64,000 nt of DNA from Ixodes scapularis (taxonomy: Eukaryota > Arthropoda > Arachnida > Ixodida > Ixodidae), in the NCBI RefSeq assembly GCF_016920785.2, contig NW_024609884.1, forward strand, positions 84,250,069-84,314,068, in the 5' to 3' direction. Both the position numbers and the translations under genes were made by a program. Under the pieces are notes generated by a model, which made no database searches, had not been told where the DNA came from, and worked only from the letters and a program-made list of their open reading frames with translations. Of this stretch, positions 28,101 through 33,209 are shown piece after piece. Position 1 is the first letter of the stretch; each line of letters begins with the position of its first letter.

Positions 28101-31100
28101 CCGCCCTGACGGCCCTCGCACCACCTCATGTACTCACCGCCCTCACGGCCCTCACGCCACTCATGGCCCTCACACCCTTCACGCACTCACCGCCCTCACA
28201 CCACTCACGCACTCATGGCCCTCACGCCACTCACCGCCCTCACGCCCCTCACGCACTCATGGCCCTCATACCCCTCACCGCCCTCACCGCCCTCATGGCC
28301 CTCACGGCCCTCACGGCCCTCACCGCCCTCACGGCCCTCACGGCCCTCACCGCCCTCACAGCCCTCACTCACCCTCACACTCATGAATTTTCCTGGTTCA
28401 GAAACTCACTCACCCTCACCTCACCTGTGAAGATGAGGGTGAGTGAGGGTGAGTGAGGGCCCTCATGAGTGAGGTTTGCCGAGGTATGCTTGTGACGTGC
28501 GTTTGGGCCAGGTAACGCACTTCGGGTACCGCGGATGTATCACAGTGAAAAGGCAGAGCTTTCGAAGGGAAGGAGGTACGAAATAGTTTGCCGTGTTTTC
28601 AAATTTTCATATCAAGAATCAGGCTTTTGATTTTCTACCTTCTTTTTTTTTTTTGCCCACTAAACGATATGCTATGTGAAATCCCAATCTAAATTCATTT
28701 ATCCCAGGTTAAAATTTGTTTCACGGCCCCTTTAAGTCAAGCGTACTCCCAAATCCCCTTTCCGAATTGAATAGAGAGAGGGAGGTGTCGGTGTGCCCTC
28801 ATCCTCACTTTTGTCGTTCAAGTTTATGTACCCAAGGAAATCGTCCTGAAGCGCGTGGGTATGCGCGAGAGAGCGTAATCATGTGCTAAAAGTGTGGCCG
28901 GCCCAACGAGCACATAGCTTCCACAACACTGTCAGCTTAGAGGTAAAAAAGGTGGGGGAAGCAATTTTTGTCCGAGTTTTGAGCGACGGGCTAATCTTCT
29001 AGGGGGAAAATGGGCCACACGAACACGTTGCGCACGACTGATCTCACACGTGAAATGCTCGTCACCCCATGGGTACTTCAACAGCTCAGCTGTAATGCGT
29101 TGACGCCACCACGACACCAACGGCACACCTCATAACCACGCCAGCCCTGCTACATCATGAATGCGGAATATCTTTTTGTTTTTTGTTTGTGCCGGATGTC
29201 CCATGACGCATAGCGCTCTCCGTTCACTTCTCTTCGAGCGCTTGCTCGAATGCACTGTTTGGAACGAAAAATATAGATAGTCGTTCAAAATACAAACGTG
29301 TGATTATCATTTACGGTTATAGTTCGTCATGCCTGACTCATTTCCAAACGAAATTTGTATATTTCAATTTTCGTTTCCATACCCCTTTAATATAAAAGTT
29401 ATGTTTTACTTTAACATGCAGAGTAGTTACAAACATTTTCAAACTAAGAGTGAAGCCCCTTCTTCCAAGCATGGCCAGTGTGAGGAGGAAATGAGAGATG
29501 GGGAAGAAAAGCTGCGATATTATCTTCAGAGGTCTCAATATCCTTGTGCCTTCCACAAGCTCGGCAGTCGACATTGCATTTGCCTGCGCGCTTGCTTTTG
29601 CCACAGTTTACAGGTATGATAGTTTTATAGACCTGCCCTACTTTCACAGAGATGGCTACAGAATGCTATTTTTTCATGCAAAGAGGTGTACGGAACTCAT
29701 CAAAGCTTTGCACATACACTTTTCACTTCTTCAGAAGTGTCACAGCAAGTTGTCCATGTGAAGTCCATGCCACCATCCACGAGGCTGTTATTCATTTGGC
29801 AGGCATAAGTGACTGACACATATGGAACGCTTTCCTTGAGTACTCTGTAATTGATGCAGTCATTCTTGCATATATGAAATGCTTTCCTTCCCTTCGATCC
29901 ACTTTCATGTCCGTTGACAAGGTTCTAACAACTCAAAAGATGGAAGCGAGGCGAAATGTGGCAAACAAAACCGTCGCACACTATCCTCACGAGAAAGTCA
30001 CAAAAGGAGTGACTCTCGATTACAAAAATGGCATTACTATGAAGGAGACCATTCAATATGCGTCAGGCACGTTACACCTGCCAAAAGATTAACTAAGCCA
30101 TGCAGATGGTGGCACAGACCTCACATGGGTTGTTTTCCTTTGCCAGGAAGGCACTAACGCTTGAGTACACACAATCGCAAGCATGGTGTTCAGAGCGATG
30201 CCTCAGGTTAGTGGTTCTCCAATGAGGGTCCGCGGACCCTTTGAGGTCCGTGAAGCCCCGTTTCATCAGTTAAGCTTGGCAATAAAAGTTGCCTTTTTTT
30301 TCAAAAATGAGAAGAAACATTCCAATTCCTTAGTGAGTTTTCTCGTGTGTATGTCAATGAGAAAAGTCTACTTCACACTAGCCCTAAGTTATATCTGTGT
30401 ATTAAATTATCATCATAATTAACCTATACCTTACCCTTCCCCTCATCACGAGTGAGGTCCTCCATCAAATCCGCCGATCCACAAGGGGTCCGTGAAACAT
30501 CAATGCTTGAGAACCACTGCCTCATGTGATAGTGATAAGTACAATTTGTTGTATAGAAGTTTACAGAGAGGAAGTTAGTCTGCCCCAAGGCACATCTGCC
30601 GTCTCCGCCATATGAGAAATTTAGCCATTGCAGTATGACCTGAGGTCTTTGATGTGCACCACACAGCAGTGATTACACAAACGCAGGGCGGTACAGTGAC
30701 GAGCAAGGTCAGAGATAGAACCCAGGATATCAGGGTTCTGCAAAACGAGTTTTCACTCCACATGATCTGAGCTACAGTGTGCCAACACACTTGGCCACCC
30801 AACCACGTGCAACGTGTGCATAAAGACAGCTTCAGCAGGCTTCCACTTGGACGTGCTTACCCATAAGAGCAATATGCACCAGGCAGCCGAAAGCTCAGAA
30901 ATTGACATCACACTTATTGGTTGTTTTTTCTCGTATTTAGTAGTAATTTTGAGGCAAATCGTTATCATATTCAGATTCACTGAATAAAAATATGCTAAAA
31001 TTTGCCTCTAGCTGTTTTTATTTAACCTCTTCAGCTTTAGTTTTAGCTTTAGGCATCAGTTTCCAAAGGTTCCAAGTTCCATACCCTAAATTAAGAAAAG

Positions 31101-31837
31101 TGATGAGCATGTTATCTTTTACAAAAGCTACAGTCAATATAGTGTTTCCTGATGGGGAAAAGTGACCATGAGGATAGAATGTTTGCTCTCCAAGCAGGAG
31201 GGCTAACTGTAATGAAACCCATTTGTTAAAAACATCAGAAATGCATAACTGCCTCTCTTTCATACGTTTAACCAAGAAAGCATACAACTGACATGGGCTC
31301 TTTGCAGTGTTTGCATGATGGGATCTCTTGATTGTATAAAAGGTAGCCGTACGTGGCATGTGTATGACCAAAAGCTCAGGCCATAAGAGCCCCCTTTTAA
31401 AGAAACATTTCCTATGCTGTGCGCTCTGCCATTCATCCACCGTAGTAGGTCACAGCGTGGCATTTATTTCTGAGCGCATAATTCCATTCCTCGTGGCAGC
31501 ATCCTGGGAGGCAAGCAGGCCTAGGCGGACAGACACGACCACATACGCTGGCATGGCAAAAGTCCTCAGGAGTCTAACTTTAGGACACTTTAAAAGCAAC
31601 CAGTTTTGGTGGGAAAGCTGCACTTTATAGCAAGAGCAAAGCATAGGTTTTGTGTGCTCCTGTCCAAGCAATCAACATGGGGAATCGACCCTAACTCTGC
31701 AAGAGGCAAATCTCTGAGGCACTGCTATGCCTGTAGGACCAGCGAAACAAATCTCGCACTCACATGATTCCTTCCAGACACTTCTCCGGGTCATGGAAGA
31801 ATAGGAGGTCAATGTAGGATCGGTTGCACTCCACCAC
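908..31837 (-). CDS. ARMC8: ARMC8, armadillo-repeat subunit of the CTLH/GID E3 ligase; 11 exons, both ends missing
   Basis: Eleven minus-strand exons: 31837-31764, 23819-23748, 23628-23489, 22067-21793, 19990-19915, 17289-17199, 16984-16924, 12542-12318, 10782-10687, 6762-6511, 1150-908. Joined, they give 1605 nt with every junction in phase and no stop. The protein follows vertebrate ARMC8 from near its N-terminus to about four fifths of its length. Diagnostic stretches are [41 protein letters not shown] and ALMNMAFQA. ARMC8 is a helical armadillo scaffold of the cytoplasmic/nuclear CTLH (GID) ubiquitin ligase, related to yeast Gid5/Vid28 (family knowledge). The start codon exon lies upstream of 31837 and was not found; the last ~110 residues lie left of position 1. 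Introns run from ~120 bp to ~8 kb and are full of MITEs. Identity is very secure. Confidence 0.95.
1555..1720. repeat. Poly-A tract plus TGTACTTGAAGTA-type repeat fragment
   Basis: After a 15-base A run, the motif tgtacttgaagta recurs with variants (1610-1690). It resembles the tip of the hAT-like element family at 9381-10284, which also carries many staggered 'gatac/gtatt' units, but no second end is visible. Confidence 0.35.
2410..2985. repeat. Higher-order tandem array with perfect palindromes and E-box/CRE motifs
   Basis: Subunits of roughly 60 bp alternate ATTTTCCCGCTAAATTTAGC-type palindromes with GGTCACGTGACGTCA blocks. Three subunits form a ~185-bp higher-order unit: equivalent points lie at 2497 and 2682. 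The 18-bp perfect palindrome CCCGCTAAATTTAGCGGG occurs at 2478-2495 and 2663-2680. The array lies in the ARMC8 intron between exons 11 and 12. Confidence 0.85.
3370..3475 (-). repeat. Possible hAT-end fragment
   Basis: Read on the minus strand, the sequence ending at 3473 begins CAGGGGTCTCAAACATGCGG, a form common at hAT termini. No opposite end was found, so this may be a truncated copy. Confidence 0.3.
3999..4080 (-). tRNA. tRNA-Ser-like sequence with anticodon ATA, probable pseudogene
   Basis: An 82-nt class II cloverleaf on the minus strand: acceptor GCAGTCG, D arm GCC AAGTGGTTAA GGC, anticodon arm ATGGA CTATAAA TCCAT, long variable arm GGGG/CCCC, T loop TTCGAAT. The body is that of a cytosolic tRNA-Ser, but the anticodon loop reads ATA where Ser isoacceptors have AGA. 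An acceptor mismatch (C6-A67) and an A-C pair at the normally invariant 53-61 position suggest a pseudogene or SINE source. T-rich sequence follows downstream, as for a Pol III terminator. Confidence 0.6.
4160..4275. repeat. Imperfect tandem duplication, ~70-bp period
   Basis: The unit GCTCAATGTYTA...AGAGGGCGCTGCGGTCA occurs at about 4164-4202 and 4232-4270 with a few substitutions. It adjoins the tRNA-like sequence and may be part of the same SINE-like unit. Confidence 0.6.
4905..4975. repeat. Two adjacent snap-back hairpins
   Basis: GCGTTCATATATATCT pairs with AGATATATATGAACGC across a 4-nt GAAT loop; directly after it CTTTCACATATAT pairs with ATATATGTGAAAG across GAAA. Both arms are perfect. 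No gene function suggested. Confidence 0.85.
5190..5780. repeat. Dispersed repeat family A, copy 1
   Basis: It aligns collinearly with 24330-24780: 'tatttgcttcgaggtgaac', 'agcaagttggccccgttgag', 'cgcgcctggtgtatt' and 'tatgttaggtagagaggccc' all recur in order. Copy 1 has ~130 extra bases at 5300-5455. These include a hairpin on AGAAGCAACACCCA and an inverted piece of the element's own CCCCGTTGAG segment. Class unknown; no ends defined. Confidence 0.75.
6049..6229. mobile_element. Short mariner/pogo-like MITE
   Basis: Terminal inverted repeats CAGTCATGTCTTGTTAATAT (from 6051) and, at the right end to 6227, a sequence whose complement is CAGTGATGTCTCTTTAATAT. The left flank is TA; the right flank is CA, a likely decayed TA duplication. 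177 bp, no coding capacity. Confidence 0.7.
6511..6762 (-). CDS. ARMC8: ARMC8 exon 11
   Basis: Acceptor gtttcag, donor GTGAGC. 84 codons from IIETDSLMEHVVSSLSDTNG through [20 protein letters not shown] and TFQDHAVWRPLM to [12 protein letters not shown]. It is nearly identical to vertebrate ARMC8 and is the best-conserved exon in the window. Phase 0 at both ends. Confidence 0.97.
7169..8165. mobile_element. TTAA-flanked MITE, ~1 kb
   Basis: The left end reads TTAAGGCCCGTTCACACAAT; the complement of the right end reads TAAAGGTCTGTTCACACGAT. Subterminal TTTCGCGAAA-type motifs occur at both ends. The right TTAA has decayed to TTAG. A hairpin (7782-7818) and further inverted pieces lie inside. 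No intact ORF. Confidence 0.7.
8721..9345. repeat. Dispersed repeat family B, copy 1
   Basis: It aligns with 44820-45320: 'attttaaatgggcaattt', 'acaaaaacatttcc', 'tcttaatcagg'-like and 'aatgagcaaacaac' segments recur in order and orientation. Class unknown. A perfect TAATAATGAGTG hairpin with a 1-nt centre sits at 9288-9312. Confidence 0.7.
9373..10292. mobile_element. hAT-type non-autonomous element with 8-bp target duplication
   Basis: The element runs 9381-10284. Left end CAGGTCTGGGCAGAGATACT; complement of right end CAGAACTAGGCAGTATTGCA. Flanks are ctggaaaa and atggaaaa, an 8-bp duplication with one change. Subterminal GATAC/GTATT repeats fill both ends. No transposase ORF. Confidence 0.75.
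10293..10686. other. ARMC8 intron, nothing recognised
   Basis: AT-rich intron between the hAT element and exon 10. Confidence 0.5.
10687..10782 (-). CDS. ARMC8: ARMC8 exon 10
   Basis: Acceptor ctggcag, donor GTGAGC. It encodes LEHELKVMQELKQAAFKAFG then [12 protein letters not shown], matching [32 protein letters not shown]. 96 nt, 32 codons, phase 0 at both ends. Confidence 0.95.
10783..12317 (-). other. ARMC8 intron with probable GC donor
   Basis: The intron begins GCACGG (minus strand, 12317) and ends at CTGGCAG (10783). Inside is a T-rich stretch at 12066-12102 and nothing else recognised. Confidence 0.6.
12318..12542 (-). CDS. ARMC8: ARMC8 exon 9, probable GC donor
   Basis: Acceptor ggtgcag. 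It encodes ALPTLVRLCKKEQSAEERGE, then ETLAYLVEVDTELQRIAS, ISDHLIPTLAELLKYQPP and a short tail ending AMKK. It covers the most conserved central armadillo segment (ETLAYLIE...ELQRIASITDHLIA in vertebrates). No suitable GT donor exists near the expected end. The best junction is AAG followed by GCACGG at 12317, giving exactly 75 codons and joining AMKK to LEHEL, as ITDIKR-LDHDL in vertebrates. Before that end, about six residues (around LYKGSV) look inserted relative to vertebrates. Confidence 0.85.
12543..13670. other. ARMC8 intron, nothing recognised
   Basis: No exon, end structure or tRNA-like box seen on either strand. Confidence 0.5.
13675..14560. repeat. Clustered TTTTGGAGCA and TTTGGCGCAG motifs
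   Basis: At 13680-13815 the motif TTTTGGAGCA recurs about six times at irregular 25-40 bp spacing. At 14489-14520 TTTGGCGCAG/GG recurs four times in near tandem. A palindrome TAGAGCACTATA...TATAGTGCTCTA sits at 14363-14392. These may be the ends of one old element; no clear termini. Confidence 0.45.
14975..15025. repeat. Palindrome on CCCGGCTGGAGGT
   Basis: CCCGGCTGGAGGT and its complement abut around 15009 with no loop, and a further direct copy of the arm lies just upstream near 14978. Confidence 0.7.
15374..16331 (-). repeat. tRNA-derived SINE, copy 1, split by a MITE
   Basis: Read on the minus strand from about 16331: TGGCCAAGTGGGCTAGC (A-box-like) and GGGTTCAATTCCC (B-box) form a tRNA-like head, followed by a body shared with the copy at 30571-30803. 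The body is interrupted at a TTAA by 15465-16162; removing that restores collinearity with copy 2. Confidence 0.75.
15465..16162. mobile_element. piggyBac-like MITE inserted at TTAA in a SINE
   Basis: Perfect 9-bp terminal inverted repeats GGGGGGACA/TGTCCCCCC, flanked on both sides by TTAA (15461-15464 and 16163-16166). The neighbouring SINE body continues directly across the two TTAA sites, so insertion and target duplication are visible. 698 bp, AT-rich, no ORF. TTAA with a run-of-G tip fits the piggyBac superfamily. Confidence 0.85.
16331..16458 (+). repeat. Long pyrimidine tract
   Basis: About 125 bases that are almost pure C/T on the plus strand, made of shifting CTCTC, CCTT and C-run blocks. 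Such mirror-rich tracts can form triplex structures (general knowledge). It abuts the 5' head of the SINE. Confidence 0.85.
16924..16984 (-). CDS. ARMC8: ARMC8 exon 8 (61 nt)
   Basis: Acceptor ttgcgcag, donor GTGCGA. It encodes LTFLSRAGAVHSEDPRVVFK, matching vertebrate [20 protein letters not shown] almost position by position. It is too short to be seen by ORF length and was found by phase and homology. The first base completes the Cys codon of exon 7; it leaves in phase 0. Confidence 0.9.
17055..17155. repeat. Foldback inside the ARMC8 intron
   Basis: GATTGAACGC pairs with GGCGTTCAAT, and CCTACCAGAG with CTCTGGTAGG further out, then GTAGCACCA with TGGTGCTAC. The pairing is interrupted by small unequal loops. 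Confidence 0.7.
17199..17289 (-). CDS. ARMC8: ARMC8 exon 7
   Basis: Acceptor cgttgcag, donor GTGAGT. It encodes SYGGRSVPDLLVQLMARDRP then SEMQLAAAK, matching [20 protein letters not shown]. 91 nt = 2 + 29 codons + 2. A foldback (17055-17155) lies directly downstream in the intron. Confidence 0.9.
17926..18123. repeat. Foldback with ~50-nt arms
   Basis: The left arm includes CATGGAGGTAGGAAGC and TGACGCCACCAGAGGTGAAG; the right arm holds their complements. The arms are separated by about 90 bp that also contains small palindromes around 18040. Confidence 0.75.
18317..19831. mobile_element. TTAAAGGGG-family element enclosing a long palindrome
   Basis: The left end reads TTAAAGGGGGAGTGAAACG; the complement of the right end reads TTAAAGGGGTCATGAAAA. 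Termini abut TTAA. No ORF of note. It contains the 128-bp palindrome at 19571-19698. End matching is short, so extent is moderately sure. Confidence 0.5.
19571..19698. repeat. 128-bp near-perfect palindrome with 2-nt loop
   Basis: Two 63-nt arms flank a 2-nt centre (19634-19635). Only about two positions fail to pair: one near 19613 against 19656 and one near the tip. The arms begin ATCGACATCTTGTAAACC and its complement. Confidence 0.95.
19915..19990 (-). CDS. ARMC8: ARMC8 exon 6
   Basis: Acceptor gtgtgcag, donor GTACGT. It encodes VQLPSVRCLAQMCYQNGQVS QMLAT, corresponding to vertebrate [20 protein letters not shown]. 76 nt, phase 0 in and phase 1 out. It lies only ~80 bp from the right end of the TTAA-bounded element at 18317-19831. 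Confidence 0.85.
20388..20969. mobile_element. TTAAAGGGG-family element
   Basis: Left end TTCAAAGGGGTCCTGCAATG; complement of right end TTAAGGGGATACTGAAATT. The interior (ACGCGTTGATGCCGCCA, ATCATGAA, GCGCTCTCCGATG, TCGAGCGCTC, CGTTCAAAATA) matches 29090-29310 in the same orientation, tying it to the outermost element at 25069-29390. Confidence 0.65.
20970..21780. other. ARMC8 intron, nothing recognised
   Basis: AT-rich; no exon or element ends seen before exon 5. Confidence 0.5.
21793..22067 (-). CDS. ARMC8: ARMC8 exon 5
   Basis: Acceptor ggcgcag, donor GTATGC. It encodes [20 protein letters not shown], then a segment with VVPHLV and ending DHQRCLCSHGAVPVLAALLC SPLHR. Vertebrate counterparts are [17 protein letters not shown] and [21 protein letters not shown]. 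The middle is Ala/Pro/Ser rich and more diverged than the ends. 275 nt; leaves in phase 0. GC content is clearly higher than the flanking intron. Confidence 0.95.
22345..22523. mobile_element. pogo/Tigger-type MITE with TA duplication
   Basis: The element 22347-22521 starts CAGTTTAACCCCGATTTAAA; the complement of its right end is CAGTTGAACCTCGATTTAAC. Both flanks are TA. 175 bp, no coding capacity. Termini of this form are typical of pogo/Tigger MITEs. Confidence 0.85.
22524..23488. other. ARMC8 intron, G run
   Basis: Apart from a run of 21 G at 23050-23070, no structure recognised. Confidence 0.5.
23489..23628 (-). CDS. ARMC8: ARMC8 exon 4
   Basis: Acceptor aatgcag, donor GTGAGG. It encodes LLQILREESHPQLLCETAVI, then NSLAKGTQENTQALLDAG and VVPVLLQ. 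This is the armadillo repeat containing the vertebrate motif [20 protein letters not shown]. 140 nt, entering at phase 2 and leaving at phase 1; the split glycine codon joins exon 5. Confidence 0.95.
23748..23819 (-). CDS. ARMC8: ARMC8 exon 3
   Basis: Acceptor ttttcag, donor GTAAGAG. It encodes QLKNSVIGSNNQKATVIRMG then LVP, matching the [21 protein letters not shown] segment, the start of the first armadillo-type repeat. 72 nt = 1 + 23 codons + 2, so the arginine codon is split with the next exon. Confidence 0.9.
24330..24790. repeat. Dispersed repeat family A, copy 2
   Basis: Partner of 5190-5780 in the same orientation, without the extra inverted piece, so it probably shows the older arrangement. 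Lies in the intron between ARMC8 exons 2 and 3. Confidence 0.75.
25511..26700. repeat. Degenerate GTGAATGAATTYRTGATGTGATG array
   Basis: Units of about 30-60 bp built from GAATGAATT, GTGATGTGATG and GTGAATGACTTCGTGAA recur from 25511 to 26080 and again from 26340 to 26700. The break at 26090-26335 is non-repetitive sequence. Minus-strand ORFs in it encode only His/Ser/Thr-rich repeats and are not genes. Confidence 0.9.
26838..27165. mobile_element. Innermost MITE in the nest
   Basis: Perfect 15-bp ends CTAAAATGCCGACCT/AGGTCGGCATTTTAG. The interior 'agaagattagcccgtcgctc' and 'cttaagctgacagtgttgtg' is repeated in inverted orientation at 28875-29010 of the outer element, so the same family occurs twice within 2 kb. 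Confidence 0.75.
27166..27620. repeat. CCCTCAC-type array, left block
   Basis: Short units GCCCTCACG, CCACTCACC and CACTCACCCTCA alternate. Reading frames through it give only Leu-Thr-Ala or His-Gly-Pro repeats. Confidence 0.9.
27621..28080. other. Non-repetitive island between the two CCCTCAC arrays
   Basis: Unique-looking sequence; no ORF, element end or tRNA box recognised. Confidence 0.4.
28081..28475. repeat. CCCTCAC-type array, right block, ending in an inverted turn
   Basis: Same units as 27166-27620. At 28405-28460 the strand sense flips: CTCACTCACCCTCACC is followed by GGGTGAGTGAGGGTGAG, making a hairpin before the terminal TTTGCCGAGGTATG. Confidence 0.85.
30201..30527. mobile_element. 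hAT MITE with 8-bp target duplication
   Basis: Element 30209-30519: left end TAGTGGTTCTCCAATGAGGG; complement of right end CAGTGGTTCTCAAGCATTGA. Flanks cctcaggt and cctcatgt match at 7 of 8 bases. 311 bp, no ORF. Confidence 0.88.
30571..30803 (-). repeat. tRNA-derived SINE, copy 2 (uninterrupted)
   Basis: Same orientation and order as copy 1: head with TGGCCAAGTGTGTTGGC and CCTGGGTTCTATC, body with 'gatgtgcaccac' and 'gagaaatttagcca'. The site matching the TTAA of copy 1 reads TTTGATG here, an uninterrupted relative for comparison. Confidence 0.75.
31764..31837 (-). CDS. ARMC8: ARMC8 second exon (first one found)
   Basis: Acceptor cgcag at 31838 and donor GTGAGT at 31763. It encodes VVECNRSYIDLLFFHDPEKC followed by LEGI, aligning with the N-terminal SSRHYVDRLFDPDPQK region of vertebrate ARMC8. 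It starts in phase 0 and ends two bases into a codon, which the next exon completes as Ile. No ATG lies in frame upstream before the acceptor, so an earlier coding exon must exist. It sits about 5.6 kb from the BRD8 start codon. Confidence 0.85.
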
Positions 31838-33200
31838 CTGCGAAAAGGCACTTTGCTGTGGGCCTGATACCAATTCTTAAGAGCACCCACGGTCTGCTAA
31901 ATACACTTGTCTATAGCCAGGAACCCTTTTGACCCCAAATAAACACTGGGCAAATGATGCTGTTATGGCACGCATCACCATCCAATTGAGAGATGCTATT
32001 GGCAACCACATTTGCTAATACTTTTACAATCAATCCCCATGCTCGCTTCATAAGCCCGTGCAAACTTCAGGTTCCTTTTAGCCGCCAGCGTTGAGGGAAT
32101 GATACATTGATTGGTTCCTTGGTATGCCTATTCCTTCATTGACCGAGTCGTCAATGTTCAAAGTGGTGACCAGTGGAACAGCTAAAACTTTTTTAAGGTT
32201 ATCTTTTACTTTGCTGGAGTCATTGGATGGGAAAGGGGAAAGAGAAAGAAGCAGTACAAACAGAATAATATTTATTATATTTGTGTTCCACACAAATATA
32301 AAGATTCCTTTCTTCTTTTCATTATGAACCCAACATAAAAATGCACACATGTGGCTCTGTCAGTTAAATTTTAAAAGAATGAATAGATGCGGAGGGGACA
32401 ATGAGTATGTGAAACATCATGCTCATTGTCCCTGTGCACATCACATATTTCGAGTCTTATCGCATTCTGAGCTAAATCATTCACTAGGAGGTTATTCAGG
32501 GAAATTGGCTGCCTGCGTGTTCTACAAAAAAGAATGCAAGAAAAAAAAAATAATAAAGACCGGCTTTCTGTTTTCTGCGTGGACTACACATTCAGTCGAA
32601 GCCACCGGAGCTGCTTTCTGGTTCAACTTGAACCTTTTGGTAACAGTCGGAAGTGGAACAACCTCTTGCGCACTTCCACAGTACTGAAACTCCAAGGTAT
32701 GACTTCAGCCTTCAGAGCGTTGAAAGGGAATATCCCGCTTCGGCGGTGACGTTCATCTACAGCAACCGATGAATGTCGGGGTACAAGGCCTTTGGGCAAA
32801 AACAATCTGCCTCTACAACAGAGATATACCGAACGGTGCTGTCCCTCCACCCCTGTGCCTAAACCAGAACTTCCCCAATCAGTTTATTTAAAAAAAGCTA
32901 ATTCTCCATACACGGTGGCAATTTGCTCAATATCAACGTCTTTCATTCCGCTTCAGCGATGTTTCTCAAGACAGAAGAGCACAGAGAAGCCCAATAGTTC
33001 TTTTCTGCTTTGGGAATCGAAAGTTGCATGCAGAAATGATAAGAAATTAAATAAATACGAACACCCTGAAACACCTCTCCATAGTGGACACGGCGACATT
33101 ATTAAGCGGTCTTTGACGGGCAATAAAGCGAGGTAGATTTTTTTTTCTCAAAGTTGTTCCACGGTCGGTACCCACACTCTAACAGCTCGACGACAGTGGC
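31838..33200. other. Region upstream of ARMC8 exon 2, nothing secure
   Basis: It may contain the ARMC8 first exon or the eroded C-terminus of the neighbouring transposase, but nothing could be supported. Confidence 0.4.
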
Positions 33201-33209
33201 CTCAACTTG

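Larger units (their letters stand above)
25485..28490. mobile_element. Third-level element with array-filled arms
   Basis: Perfect 14-bp ends CATACCTCGGCAAA/TTTGCCGAGGTATG. The left arm is a degenerate TGAATGAA array, the right arm a TGAGTGAGG array. Class unknown; no clear target duplication. Confidence 0.6.
25343..28735. mobile_element. Second-level element
   Basis: Left end TTAAAGCGGTCATGAAACAA; complement of right end TTAAAGGGGCCGTGAAACAA. Similar family, but clearly different tips from the outer pair, which argues for a separate insertion rather than a duplicated end. Confidence 0.55.
25069..29390. mobile_element. Outermost element of a nested set (TTAAAGGGG family)
   Basis: Left end TTAAAGGGGTACAGAAACA; complement of right end TTAAAGGGGTATGGAAACG, both abutting TTAA. 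Right part 29090-29310 matches the element at 20388-20969. Within it lie further end pairs at 25343-28735, 25485-28490 and 26838-27165. Confidence 0.6.

Noticed and set aside
28057..28456. Overlapping plus-strand ORFs of HGPH, PSRPSR and LTALTA repeats
   Set aside because: They are the three frames of the CCCTCAC array; no start context, homology or splice logic.
27166..28475. CRISPR-like spaced repeats
   Set aside because: Units are contiguous, degenerate and of 9-12 bp; no constant spacers, and the DNA is eukaryotic.
30209..30519. Possible independent regulatory element between SINE and ARMC8 exon
   Set aside because: Its ends and 8-bp duplication show it is a hAT MITE.
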